Assembly: GCF_014279775.1 (NCBI RefSeq)
Contig: NZ_CP047961.1
Location: 1,674,001 to 1,738,000 of the forward strand
From: Synechococcus sp. PROS-9-1
GTDB lineage: Bacteria; Cyanobacteriota; Cyanobacteriia; PCC-6307; Cyanobiaceae
DNA: 64,000 nucleotides
Reading direction: 5' to 3'
A program made the position numbers and the translations under genes. Positions 18,950-27,947 of the stretch are shown here, one piece after another (positions within the stretch are counted from its first letter, which is position 1; every line of letters starts with the position of its first letter). The notes below the pieces were generated by a model. That model ran no database searches and had not been told where the DNA came from. It was given only the letters and a program-made list of their open reading frames with translations.

Positions 18950-19246
18950 AAGGATAAGATGAATAAAAAATTCTACTCAAGCAATCAATTGCAAACGTAA
19001 AAAATACATTTCATAAGGATTATATTGGCAATTTTTATTTACATAAGCTCAGAATGCACATTACGGAAACGCAGTGTTTCGGTTTTCATAGTTCAACAAA
19101 GCGTGCCGAGTGTGTTGAGCAAAAGCCCCCAAGAGGAGTGGCAAACAGCCTTAGCTAACTAGCTATTAAAAGAGATCAGGACAAATCAATTATGAAAAAT
19201 TGGCGAAAAAGATGAAGTTATCAACTTTCTTCAAAAGTCTAATAAT
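18950..19246. other. Intergenic region upstream of the lyase
   Basis: These 297 bases hold no supported gene and probably contain the lyase promoter. They are AT-rich. Two palindromic TAGCTA hexamers separated by AC occur at 19152-19165, and a short GAAAC/GTTTC inverted repeat near 19077-19091. No clear terminator was seen. Confidence 0.5.
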
Positions 19247-19414
19247 TTATTTGGATCGCTTATCAATCAATTCAATCAAATGAGCATCATGCTTATCGCA
19301 AAATTCAGAAACACACTGCCTAAGGATATGCCCTATAGATAAAGACTCTGTATAGCAAAGAAGCTTGAGCTTTTTATGTAGCTCATCATTCAACTCAAAA
19401 GTAATTCGCTTCAT
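19247..19414 (-). CDS. Small ribbon-helix-helix (CopG/Arc-like) protein
   Basis: A 55-residue frame begins MKRITFELNDELHKKLKLLC and continues YTESLSIGHILRQCVSEFCD. The pattern, a short beta strand (RITFEL) then an amphipathic helix, a turn and a second helix starting SIGHILRQCV, is that of ribbon-helix-helix DNA-binding proteins. Such proteins bind operators as dimers, or act as antitoxins; no toxin partner is visible. It stands alone between the lyase and the AraC-type regulator pair, on the same strand. The start has no strong ribosome site. It is too short for a 60-residue cutoff and may be missing from annotations. Confidence 0.7.
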   Translation of the reverse strand: MKRITFELNDELHKKLKLLCYTESLSIGHILRQCVSEFCDKHDAHLIELIDKRSK

Positions 19415-19612
19415 TCTTGATGACGATAGATTTCCCAGAAACTCGTAAAATAAATCTCTAGATTCATCCTATTCTAGTCTTTTTGGTAAGAATCGGATAC
19501 CAATAGAACGATCTTAATATTTCTGTTGGCTTCAGGCTTGGGGGAAAAACCCTACTGTCTTTAGGCCAAATCAATCTGTCTTGCGATGCTAGGTCAATAC
19601 TTGCAAGTCCGT

Positions 19613-20569
19613 TCACAAAAGGGTGGCGCGTTTAAGCGTTTGACTTGGCAACTCTCCAAAACTAGTAAAATATCTTCTCGAAAATCTACCTTGATGCTTA
19701 AAGCCAAAACGAATCGCTATTTCCCGAATAGTATTATTATCACAAGTTGAGGTCGTAGTGTGATAAATCATCGACCTTCTAGCCTCCTCAAGCCTTACCT
19801 GTGTCATCATCTCAATAATTCCCATGCCAAAGGTATCTTGGCATGCCCTATATAAAGAAGCTTGGCCTACATTCAAGTGCTGGCAAACTTCTGACAAAGA
19901 CATTGGAGAACTCATCTTATAAGGATCATGAGAAAGATCAACAATCTCACCAAGCAAACGCTGATTCTTTGCCTGTTTCTTTTTAAACAATCTACGACTT
20001 CCTTCTTCGAGACATATAGTCATCAAATCATAGTATTTAGAAGGATTTGAAATTTCTTTAGCAAGGTCCCTTCGAGTAAGTCTACGCAATTGGGAGAATG
20101 CTTCATGATCGATCGCTAAGCCCATAGCATGATTTAAATTCTCAATGGCATGACTTGCTTTACATTCTTGAAGTTTATCAAGCAATATTTTCTTGTCTAA
20201 CATGCATGCCGTAGAGGAACATGACTCAGAATATTTCCCCCATGAATCACCTGGTTTTGAATTAAAAGTATTAAAACCTCCAAGGCTATTATCGTTCATA
20301 CTAAAACCTTCGCAGTAACCAAAAGGATAATTTGCCTTCCTCATTGGTGTTATCCAATTAAAATCAACAGACCAACTTGTGCCCCATCCCTCATATAAAA
20401 GGGGTTTTGATGCACTGATCTCGGCTATAGCCATAGAAGAAGAATTTTTATGCGCCATAGAATAACTACCTTCACCACTTTCAAGCTGAGTAATTCTTGT
20501 AACTTGACCATATTCCTGAAGAGTCTCAGATAATTGCAATGGATCTGTATAGGCGAATTTGATTTTCAT
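19613..20569 (-). CDS. fciB: AraC-type transcription regulator, FciB-like
   Basis: The 318-residue protein ends in an AraC/XylS helix-turn-helix domain: MSLSEVCQHLNVGQASLYRA is the first HTH and IREIAIRFGFKHQGRFSRRY the second, both well conserved. The N-terminal part, about 200 residues, has no recognised ligand domain. Its ATG overlaps the stop of the upstream regulator by 4 bases. Tandem regulators FciA and FciB control type IV chromatic acclimation in marine Synechococcus; assigning B to the downstream gene is from order only and could be swapped. Confidence 0.75.
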   Translation of the reverse strand: MKIKFAYTDPLQLSETLQEYGQVTRITQLESGEGSYSMAHKNSSSMAIAEISASKPLLYEGWGTSWSVDFNWITPMRKANYPFGYCEGFSMNDNSLGGFNTFNSKPGDSWGKYSESCSSTACMLDKKILLDKLQECKASHAIENLNHAMGLAIDHEAFSQLRRLTRRDLAKEISNPSKYYDLMTICLEEGSRRLFKKKQAKNQRLLGEIVDLSHDPYKMSSPMSLSEVCQHLNVGQASLYRACQDTFGMGIIEMMTQVRLEEARRSMIYHTTTSTCDNNTIREIAIRFGFKHQGRFSRRYFTSFGELPSQTLKRATLL

Positions 20570-21600
20570 GACATACTTCCTCTACGCAAGTCAGAAACAA
20601 GAACACTCATCTTGCTTGCTTTATCAATTGTGTCTTCAGGACTCTCTAGGAAAGTCCTAAAATAAAGACGTTGAAAAGAATCCCAATTTTTGAAGCCATA
20701 ATATAAAGCATTATGCTGTTTGGTAAATTGCTTTAAGCCACGGGGAACGTGTGGATTTAGATAGGACTTCTTGACTTGTTCTAGACGTATACTTTTAATC
20801 AGATCAAGAATATTCATATTAAAGGTCGATCTACATGCTTGACCTACAGATTCCTGCTCAGAATTCAAGTATTTGGTAATTTCTCCAATCGTCAAGGGTG
20901 GCAAGCCTGGTCTATCTTCATGCAATAATTTAACAAGGTCCTCTATCAGTTCAGTCGAATCAGATCTCTCGGTGATCTGATTCTGTTGCTCACAAGAATC
21001 CTCCAAAGTCGCAATGGCTAAATCATAAAATCCACTAGCTGTGGTGATTCCCTTCGTAAAATGCTTTTCGAATAAATTCTTAAGCTGATAACTAGCAGTA
21101 CTCTTTGAATCGATACCGATACATTCTTCAATCCTCGCATATGCATTATAAGCATTCATCTCATCAATTTTTTCTTTCAATATTTTCCACTTCAGACTCA
21201 TGCAACAGAGGAGGGTATTGGCCCCGACAATATCCCATGTGTTACCTCCGGTTTTATTTAAGCGATTAAATCCAGCAATGCTCAAATCCTTCATCTTATG
21301 ACCACTAATAATGGTATTACTGCTGGGCTTTATGCCTTGATTATTTATCCAACAAAATGCAATGGAATTTTGATTAGCTTCTTCTTCATAAAGCAATGTT
21401 TGATTTGACTTGAAAATTTCAAGGTGAACATTATTGATCGGAGCGCAGATCGAACTTGTTTGCAATTCACCTTTGCTTAGCTGGGTGATATTGCAAGAAA
21501 AATTTGAAGTGGAGTAATATTCATTATAATGATTCTTGCAATATGTTTCCATTCCAAGCAAGTTGCTGAAAACATATTCTTTTGCCTTCCTTGCCTTCAT
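20566..21600 (-). CDS. fciA: AraC-type transcription regulator, FciA-like
   Basis: The 344-residue protein resembles its downstream partner in layout: an unassigned N-terminal region with several cysteines (including LLCCMSLKW), then an AraC-type C-terminal domain. The first HTH (LTIGEITKYLNSEQESVGQA) is recognisable but the second (YYGFKNWDSFQRLYFRTF) is diverged. It is the first gene of the pair and is divergent from the Nif11-domain gene. FciA/FciB-like proteins respond to blue or green light and set expression of the lyase; the A/B assignment is tentative. Confidence 0.75.
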   Translation of the reverse strand: MKARKAKEYVFSNLLGMETYCKNHYNEYYSTSNFSCNITQLSKGELQTSSICAPINNVHLEIFKSNQTLLYEEEANQNSIAFCWINNQGIKPSSNTIISGHKMKDLSIAGFNRLNKTGGNTWDIVGANTLLCCMSLKWKILKEKIDEMNAYNAYARIEECIGIDSKSTASYQLKNLFEKHFTKGITTASGFYDLAIATLEDSCEQQNQITERSDSTELIEDLVKLLHEDRPGLPPLTIGEITKYLNSEQESVGQACRSTFNMNILDLIKSIRLEQVKKSYLNPHVPRGLKQFTKQHNALYYGFKNWDSFQRLYFRTFLESPEDTIDKASKMSVLVSDLRRGSMS

Positions 21601-21923
21601 CTGATTGCTACCTTGGTGTGCTGTCTCTAAAAATCAAGCAGGTGTAAACTATAATCTCTATTCGTTTCTCGCTGAGATATTGTGAGGATCTATGACATTT
21701 AAAATTTAACGCTCTGATCTTAGGCATCGACAATGCTAAGGCAATCAAGTATAGTGTGATAATTATTTACACAATGACGCCGAAAGGTCTCTTGCAGAAT
21801 TCATAGAACCGAAAAGTCGTATTCCCGATATCTGCATTGTACTTAATATTATACGCAGTGAATACAATTTCGTCTCAATTTTGAGTTAATACAGTGTATA
21901 TATCGAGTAGAGATGATTATGCC
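21601..21923. promoter_or_regulatory. Divergent promoter region of the regulator pair and Nif11 gene
   Basis: This AT-rich gap separates two divergent start codons and must carry promoters for both. A TATAAT hexamer lies at 21650-21655, and GTGTAAA (21642-21648) recurs inverted as TTTACAC (21766-21772), a possible pair of binding sites. No experimentally known operator can be named. Confidence 0.4.
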
Positions 21924-22247
21924 ATGTCTAAGTCTCAATTACATGCATTTATTGATCGAGCACGTAGTGACGAACAATTTCGTTCTCGGCTCTCATCAAT
22001 GAATCCAAAACAGATCATAGAGTTTGCAGCAGAGAGTGGATTTCAGTTTTCAGATGAAATCAAAGGGAGATTTATCAATCGATGGAAAGGAGTTTATTTT
22101 TGCCCTCAGGCTATTGAGGTTGGAATCCTATGTCCAGGATTAGTGCCACCTGGCTATAAAAATCTTCTTCACTATTCTCAATCTACGTGCAGTTCTTCAA
22201 ACCTTAAGGAAGAAGAGCATGATTTCAGGGCCGGCGGTGTTTATTAG
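21924..22247 (+). CDS. Nif11-domain protein
   Basis: The 107-residue protein starts MSKSQLHAFIDRARSDEQFR, the typical Nif11-like domain beginning; a GTG at 21894 would add ten residues. The domain covers about residues 1-50. The remainder (for example WKGVYFCPQAIEVGILCPGL) has four cysteines and ends RAGGVY. Nif11 domains occur as leaders of some peptide natural products and also in unrelated small proteins; the Gly-Gly is only two residues from the end, so a secreted peptide is unlikely. Proteins of this type are reported in colour-acclimation islands, but the function is unknown. Confidence 0.75.
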   Translation: MSKSQLHAFIDRARSDEQFRSRLSSMNPKQIIEFAAESGFQFSDEIKGRFINRWKGVYFCPQAIEVGILCPGLVPPGYKNLLHYSQSTCSSSNLKEEEHDFRAGGVY

Positions 22248-22562
22248 CCAAAACAATTGGATGGGCTTGTAAGACTATAAACTGGTAGATCTTTATCTTT
22301 CTTAAAAGGGGATAATTCAAATAACCAAATAGATTGTAATGTGATTGAATCAATATGCAGTTGATTTTTGATCAATGGTTAAGGTCAGGGCAAATCCCTG
22401 CATGCAAAGGCGTGGCATGAAAGTAGCTGCTATTAGCGAAATATATTAATCTTCCACTTAATCTCTCATGCAAGAGATCGTTCAAGAAGGTTTTCAATGC
22501 AATCGTCAATCTCCTAATGACTCAATCACAAGCAAGCATTGCGATATTCTATCGTGCCTAAA
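22248..22562. other. Gene-free right edge of the island
   Basis: These 315 AT-rich bases contain no ORF with coding character, no tRNA and no clear terminator. Composition shifts to the higher-GC core pattern at the methyltransferase gene, so the island's right boundary is probably here. Confidence 0.4.
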
Positions 22563-23357
22563 CTAGCAACTAAAAGTCGCGGTCTTTTCCACGGGTTTAT
22601 ACACCCTTGTTGTAATCAATAGTGGGTGAAAGACTTCAAGGAAGTGCGACTGCAGCGTACGAAAAAAGCAATCAACAAGGTCGGGGGCGTCAAAGTGAAA
22701 AGGATATTCGCCGCTATGTCCTTTAAAGAAATACCAGTTTAATAAGGCCCGTCCGTCCTCATTCATGAATGAGTGGAATTGCATGAGCTGATCAGACGGA
22801 TCAGGAAGGTGTTCTAAGACATCAAGACAAACAACCGTATCGAAACTTTGGCCACTGAGATCTGCAAGATCACGATGAACCGACATTTTTTGATCCAAAC
22901 CAAGAGCAACAGCCCTGGACCAAACGAATGCCCTGTTCTCTGGATTCAGATCAACAAAATGAACCCGATCAACAGAGTCCAATGCCGCTGCAGCCAAGGC
23001 ATGGGTCCCAATCCCTCCCCCAAAATCAAGAACGGTGCCTCGAGCAAAATCCTCCTGCAAACGAAGCGTGTCTGCGATGTAGTCAGAGCTGCTGAGATGC
23101 CATGCCGCCAATTCAAAGAGATGCCCCGTTCCCACGGTGGTCTCGTAAAAATCAGTGGCTTGATCCGCTTGAAAAGCACCCGGATGCAGTGCGGCTAAAT
23201 CATCCTTCCCATCGGGTAAGCGCTGATCCACCTGCTCCAACGTGAGCTGCAGATATTCAGCCAAATGGTCACGAACAGAAAAGCCGCTGTGCAAGAAGGT
23301 CTCGATGTCCATGCGGGGAGAATTGCTCAGACTTTGCATCTTCTGCCGGTAGGACAT
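22563..23357 (-). CDS. Class I SAM-dependent methyltransferase
   Basis: The protein has 264 residues from ATG 23357 (MSYRQKMQSL); other starts at 23339 or 23312 are possible. Motif I VLDFGGGIGTHA, the acidic loop VHFVDLNPEN and the FDTVVCLDVLEHLPDP motif are those of Rossmann-fold methyltransferases of the methyltransferase-11/23 type. The substrate cannot be inferred. It is divergent from truB, with only 11 bases between this start and the GTG proposed for truB, so at least one start is probably later. Confidence 0.75.
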   Translation of the reverse strand: MSYRQKMQSLSNSPRMDIETFLHSGFSVRDHLAEYLQLTLEQVDQRLPDGKDDLAALHPGAFQADQATDFYETTVGTGHLFELAAWHLSSSDYIADTLRLQEDFARGTVLDFGGGIGTHALAAAALDSVDRVHFVDLNPENRAFVWSRAVALGLDQKMSVHRDLADLSGQSFDTVVCLDVLEHLPDPSDQLMQFHSFMNEDGRALLNWYFFKGHSGEYPFHFDAPDLVDCFFRTLQSHFLEVFHPLLITTRVYKPVEKTATFSC

Positions 23358-23368
23358 CGTCAATGTAG

Positions 23369-24307
23369 GTGCAGGCCGGATGCCACATTCAGAACAACCG
23401 CCACTGGAACCCCTTGGATGCACCACTCGGCTTCGTGGTGATCGACAAGCCCTCAGGTCTCACCTCCCACGCCTGCGTGAGCCGTATGCGTCGCGTGCTC
23501 CAAACAAAAAGAGTCGGTCATGGAGGCACCCTGGACCCAGCCGTAACGGGCGTTCTGCCGATTGCCGTGGGCCAGGCCACGCGACTGCTTCCCTACCTGC
23601 CAGGGGAGAAAACATATCGCGGTGTGATTCAGCTGGGAACCAGCACCAGCACTGATGACCTGCAGGGAGAGGTCGTTGCGGTTCAGAACTGGCCGCGTTT
23701 AAGCCTGGAGGAGATGGATCAGGCCCTCAATCCATTCCGGGGCAGCATCGAGCAGTGTCCGCCGCAGGTTTCAGCGGTTCACGTCAACGGAGAACGCGCC
23801 CATACCAGGGCCCGCCGCGGCGAGGTGATGGACTTACCAGCCCGCAGTGTGACCATCCACTCCCTCTCTCTTAATCATTGGGATCCCGAGCAAGGCAAGC
23901 TCACCCTTGAAGTGCACTGCTCTGCTGGCACCTACATCCGTTCGTTGGCCAGAGATCTTGGCCAAGCCCTCGGATGCGGCGGTTGCCTGGACTGGCTGCG
24001 GCGCACCCAAGCGCTGGGATTCGTGGAGGCCAATGCGATTGCACTGCCAGTGCATCCCAATGAACAAAGCACTCCAACGATGGAGCCACTCACCCTCATC
24101 CCTCCCCAGCTCGCCCTAACCCACCTACCAATCCGAATGCTCTCCGAGCTCGAACGCAACGACTGGAGCTGCGGACGCACGATTCCCCATCAAAATGGAG
24201 AGGGGCCAACCGTTGTTCTCAGTGCTGACAACATCATGTTAGGAATTGGAATCGCCAATAGCGAAGACCAGCTCAAACCCAAGGTCGTTTTTGAAGCGCG
24301 CGGCTGA
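23369..24307 (+). CDS. truB: tRNA pseudouridine-55 synthase TruB
   Basis: TruB makes pseudouridine 55 in the T loop of tRNAs. The catalytic motif [15 protein letters not shown] contains the Asp nucleophile, and [17 protein letters not shown] and [15 protein letters not shown] are family landmarks. The GTG at 23369 gives 312 residues, but the conserved fold begins at LGFVVIDKP, so a TTG at 23414 is an equally good start. It is followed by the YebC gene after 17 bases. Confidence 0.94.
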   Translation: MQAGCHIQNNRHWNPLDAPLGFVVIDKPSGLTSHACVSRMRRVLQTKRVGHGGTLDPAVTGVLPIAVGQATRLLPYLPGEKTYRGVIQLGTSTSTDDLQGEVVAVQNWPRLSLEEMDQALNPFRGSIEQCPPQVSAVHVNGERAHTRARRGEVMDLPARSVTIHSLSLNHWDPEQGKLTLEVHCSAGTYIRSLARDLGQALGCGGCLDWLRRTQALGFVEANAIALPVHPNEQSTPTMEPLTLIPPQLALTHLPIRMLSELERNDWSCGRTIPHQNGEGPTVVLSADNIMLGIGIANSEDQLKPKVVFEARG

Positions 24308-24324
24308 TCCCTCTCCTGCTCCCT

Positions 24325-25071
24325 ATGGCCGGCCACAGCAAATGGTCTCAAATCAAACGCACCAAGGCGGTGGTGGACGGGAAGCGGGGCGCGCTTTTTA
24401 CCAGGCTTGGGCGCGAGATCACAGTGGCAGCACGCAACGGAGCTGACCCAAACGGCAATTTTCAGCTGCGAACAGCCATTGCAAAAGCGCGATCGGCAGG
24501 ATTACCAGCAGGCAACATTGAGCGAGCGATTGCCAAAGGATCGGGCCAAGGAGAAGCAGGCTCCGGCCTTGAATTGATTCGCTACGAGGGATATGGCCCA
24601 GAAGGGATGGCAGTCCTGGTGGAAGCACTCAGCGACAACCGAAACCGCACGGCGGCCGAGGTACGCCTTGCCTTCAGCAAACACGAAGGCAAGCTCGGAG
24701 AAGCCGGTTGCGTGAGTTATCTCTTTGAACATCGCAGCCAGGTGCGACTCGAGGGCCATTGCGAAGAAGAGTCTCTCCTGGAGACCCTTCTCGAACTCGA
24801 TGCAGAAGGGTATGTGTTGCAAAGCGATGGCAACACCATGGTTCATGGTGGCTTCGAAGCCCTCGAACAGCTTCAACAGGGGCTGCAGGATCGTGGCTGG
24901 TCCGTGATGACTTGGGAGCACTGCTGGCACCCCCTGGCGATTGTGGAGATCCAAGACCCACTCCTTTCAGAAACCTGCCAACGCTTACAAGAAGCCTTGG
25001 AGTCGCTGGATGATGTCTGCAGCGTGAGCACCAACCTTGCGTCAATCGAGGAAGCTATAAAATTGGAATAA
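24325..25071 (+). CDS. yebC: YebC/PmpR-family protein
   Basis: The 248-residue protein begins [20 protein letters not shown], diagnostic of the family, and has the three-domain acidic surface with [19 protein letters not shown]. Family members were called transcription regulators, and more recent work links some to translation of proline stretches. It follows truB closely and is probably cotranscribed. Confidence 0.93.
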   Translation: MAGHSKWSQIKRTKAVVDGKRGALFTRLGREITVAARNGADPNGNFQLRTAIAKARSAGLPAGNIERAIAKGSGQGEAGSGLELIRYEGYGPEGMAVLVEALSDNRNRTAAEVRLAFSKHEGKLGEAGCVSYLFEHRSQVRLEGHCEEESLLETLLELDAEGYVLQSDGNTMVHGGFEALEQLQQGLQDRGWSVMTWEHCWHPLAIVEIQDPLLSETCQRLQEALESLDDVCSVSTNLASIEEAIKLE

Positions 25072-25133
25072 ACCTAGTTGTCAATAACCCTTAGCAATTA
25101 AGATCGATAATTCTTCTCTTAACAGAGACAAGA

Positions 25134-26024
25134 TCAATGAGCTTGTTTGCCCACAGTGTCGTCATAGGCATCAAAGTTCACCAAAGCTTTGAGTTCAGGA
25201 AAACTGAGCATGGTCTCGGGAGTTTTTCCGTTCTGAAGATCCTTCACGGCTTGCCGCATGGCAAATGCTGCGGACGCAAGCAGAGTAAGGGGATAGGCCA
25301 CTAGGTTGAAACCCATGGCTCCAAGTTGTTCGGGTGAAAGCAACGGAGTCACGCCCCCCTCCAACATGTTCGCCATACGCTTGCCAGGAACCTCATTGCA
25401 AAAGCGCTGCATCTCTTGTTCTGAACGTGGCGCTTCCAGAAACAGCACATCAGCACCAAGGTCGGCAAACGCTTTTAATCTCCAAAGCGCTTCATCCAGC
25501 GCACGCCGCTCTCCGTAGCGTTCCGCAAACGCCGATCGCGCATCGGTTCGAGCCACGATCACGAGATCAGCGCCCTGGCGGCGGGCTTCAACAGCAGCAC
25601 TCATGCGCTCGACCGCATTATCACGGTCTACGACCTCCTTCACCCCGGCATGACCACAGCGTTTGGGAGAGATCTGATCTTCCAGCATGATCCCGGCAAA
25701 ACCTGCCTGCTTGAACTGGTGCATGGTGCGCTGCACATTGGCTGCGTTGCCATGGCCCGTATCCCCATCACCAATCACTGGAATCGAGACGGCATTGCAG
25801 AGGTTACGGCCTTGATCCAGCATTTCTGTCACCGTGAGCAGGCCCGTATCAGGCAATCCAGCACGAGCTGCTGCCACGGAGAACCCACTCATGAATGTGA
25901 GCGGGCAGCCCGCTTGTTCCACAATCCTTGCCGATAGGGCATCAAAACAGCAGGGCATCACATGGCAGGACTCTTGCGACAACAACGCCCGTAAGTCCGA
26001 GGCGGTTCCTGCTATTGGGGTCAT
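25134..26024 (-). CDS. Isocitrate lyase/PEP mutase-family enzyme
   Basis: The 296-residue TIM-barrel protein carries the family motif KRCGHAGVKEV (the KKCGH loop with catalytic Cys), the metal-binding GDGDTGHGNAANVQRTM, and MLEDQISPK. This is the short (PrpB/phosphonomutase) branch; methylisocitrate lyase, oxaloacetate decarboxylase or carboxyphosphonoenolpyruvate mutase are all possible. No prpC or phosphonate genes are nearby, so the substrate is open. It converges with yebC. Confidence 0.85.
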   Translation of the reverse strand: MTPIAGTASDLRALLSQESCHVMPCCFDALSARIVEQAGCPLTFMSGFSVAAARAGLPDTGLLTVTEMLDQGRNLCNAVSIPVIGDGDTGHGNAANVQRTMHQFKQAGFAGIMLEDQISPKRCGHAGVKEVVDRDNAVERMSAAVEARRQGADLVIVARTDARSAFAERYGERRALDEALWRLKAFADLGADVLFLEAPRSEQEMQRFCNEVPGKRMANMLEGGVTPLLSPEQLGAMGFNLVAYPLTLLASAAFAMRQAVKDLQNGKTPETMLSFPELKALVNFDAYDDTVGKQAH

Positions 26025-26264
26025 GAGTCAGGGGCCTCCATCTGCATCGTTGGGACAAGCAAGGAAGAAAAAAGCAAAGGAATCCTGGATAACCACCTCA
26101 GTTCGAGAAGCAAAAACCAAAAACAAGCTGCAAGCCACTCAATCTCACATTTTAGAAAGCGATGAATCCAAGGCTCATAATGAACAGGAAGGTCCAGGAA
26201 AGACCTAAGACATCAGAGACACCTCATCAAGAGATACAAACCAATCAAAAGCCAAGATCCAATC

Positions 26265-27404
26265 ATGCAAAGAGGGGAAATAAGCAACACAGGGAGGCTG
26301 TACTTTTTAGATCAAATCAAAGCCGTAATGATCGCCATGGTCATTGCAACTCATACGATATTAGTGGGCACACTTTTCACAACTGACATCAAGAACACGA
26401 TTGAATTAGCACCTACTTATGAAGCAGTAAGTTTTTGGTTTGGCTGGATCTGCAATACATTTTATATGAATATCCTATTCCTAATCTCAGGCTACCTCGT
26501 ACCGAATTCAGTGCACAAAAGAGGAATTAAACATTACGTCAAACACCGTTTACTACGCCTTGGAATTCCTCTAATAATTGCAATTTTACTACTTAACAAT
26601 ATAACACCATTAGCAGGCCTACTCATTCCAGGTAGTACTGTATTTGGGCAGGGAATAAACAAGCTTCCACTCAATAGGATTGGCCCACAATGGTTCCTTT
26701 TAGTACTCATCTTATTCAATGCAATATACTGCTGCTGGGCTTTTGCCAGAAAAAGCACATTTCTAGTTGACAATACAAAACCTGTACCCGGCTGGCGATC
26801 CTGGCTGATCAGCGCTGCAACTCTTGGAGCACTGGAGCTAGCAATGGGTCATTTTTCTGGCTTTTGGACTGACTTAAAAGACTCCAATTTCGATGGACTT
26901 GGCTATCAGGGAATGCACCTCTGGACGTATGGCTTCTTGTTCTTTGTTGGTTGCAAGGCAGCATCACACCATTGGTTAGAACGTATTAACAAGCGCCTGG
27001 CATTGCGGTGGCTATATCTATCTCTGGTGGCTACACTTGCACTAATGACAGCAAACTATGCACCATTCATACTATCCCATAGCAAGGAATCCTTGGAGCT
27101 TATTACACCATTAATGGCATTTTCAACTCCATTCATCGGCTGGGGTTTTATCGCTGCAATTTTATCTTTGAGCCAAGCAAATGAACAGCTGGACAGCCAT
27201 TGGCTAGCAAAAGCAGGCAAGGACAGTTTTGGCGCCTATTTGATTCACATACCGGTCCTTGCTGGGGCCATGCTCAGCTGTTATTCATTAGGAATAAAGA
27301 ACATCTGGATACTTGGATTTGGGGCAACAGCGATAGCCATCTTCTTATCATTTTTAGCGAGCCACCAACTGCGTCGAATTCCTATGATTAGAAATATTAT
27401 TTAA
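26265..27404 (+). CDS. Acyltransferase 3-family membrane protein
   Basis: The 379-residue protein has about ten hydrophobic spans. Its start (YFLDQIKAVMIAMVIATHT) carries the expected Arg/His-region of acyltransferase-3 proteins, with a His in the first membrane helix and an ISGYLVP segment followed by an RLLRLGIPL helix. Members O-acylate sugars of lipopolysaccharide or exopolysaccharide. It is isolated, clearly AT-rich compared with the core genes, and probably acquired. The start is ATG; upstream 240 bases hold no gene. Confidence 0.85.
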   Translation: MQRGEISNTGRLYFLDQIKAVMIAMVIATHTILVGTLFTTDIKNTIELAPTYEAVSFWFGWICNTFYMNILFLISGYLVPNSVHKRGIKHYVKHRLLRLGIPLIIAILLLNNITPLAGLLIPGSTVFGQGINKLPLNRIGPQWFLLVLILFNAIYCCWAFARKSTFLVDNTKPVPGWRSWLISAATLGALELAMGHFSGFWTDLKDSNFDGLGYQGMHLWTYGFLFFVGCKAASHHWLERINKRLALRWLYLSLVATLALMTANYAPFILSHSKESLELITPLMAFSTPFIGWGFIAAILSLSQANEQLDSHWLAKAGKDSFGAYLIHIPVLAGAMLSCYSLGIKNIWILGFGATAIAIFLSFLASHQLRRIPMIRNII

Positions 27405-27530
27405 CCACTCATCGTTCATGAGTAAAGCCATTAGCCACAAGCGCAGCAACAACACCATTTGTCGTATCACAGGCTACGTGACTTCTCGGAAAGCCATGCA
27501 AAATGGATAGGCCTTCATTGATCAGCATTA

Positions 27531-27803
27531 ATGACCTTTTTGATGCATTGGACGTTCAAAACTGGTTATCACGCAATTGCGGCTAAAAAGTTTTTATCAA
27601 CAGGTGCACCATTTCCGGAATGCAAATCATGGAAACGGTTTCACGGCCCTGGCTCGGTAGAAGGCTGGATTTTGGTTGAAGCAGATAATGCTGATGCCTG
27701 CTACGAGCACGCTGCTGAATGGGCTGAGTATTTGGATTGGGAGGTAACCCCTGTTCTTGCTGACGATCAGGCAGGTCCCTTCATGGCCAAGGTTTACAGC
27801 TGA
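27531..27803 (+). CDS. DUF3303-family protein
   Basis: The 90-residue protein (86 from ATG 27543, MHWTFKTGYHAIAAKKFLST) matches the DUF3303 pattern: TGAPFPECKSWKRFHGPGS, GWILVEADNADACYEHAAEW and EVTPVLADDQAGPF. These are small dimeric ferredoxin-like-fold proteins of unknown function common in cyanobacteria. It ends just before an inverted repeat that can serve as terminator. Confidence 0.85.
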   Translation: MTFLMHWTFKTGYHAIAAKKFLSTGAPFPECKSWKRFHGPGSVEGWILVEADNADACYEHAAEWAEYLDWEVTPVLADDQAGPFMAKVYS

Positions 27804-27814
27804 TCTCAGCCCTC

Positions 27815-27865
27815 AGGAAGGAACTCCCGCTAAAAGCTGAGTTTTTGCTGTGGGGGTTCCTTCCT
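27815..27865 (+). terminator. Inverted repeat, probable terminator of the DUF3303 gene
   Basis: GGAAGGAACTCCC (27816-27828) pairs with GGGGGTTCCTTCC (27852-27864), a 13-bp stem with one non-pairing position and a 23-base loop. There is only a weak T tract afterwards. It lies 12 bases after the stop codon. Confidence 0.6.
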
Positions 27866-27947
27866 TCAAAAGCACCACCTCTACATATTATTTGATTCGC
27901 AATAAGATTTGCATTAGCATAAGAAAATGTAGCGACAAGATTAAGCA

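Noticed and set aside
21924-22247. Nif11 protein as a RiPP precursor
   Set aside because: The Gly-Gly is two residues from the end, leaving no core peptide, and there is no lanthionine synthetase or peptidase transporter nearby.
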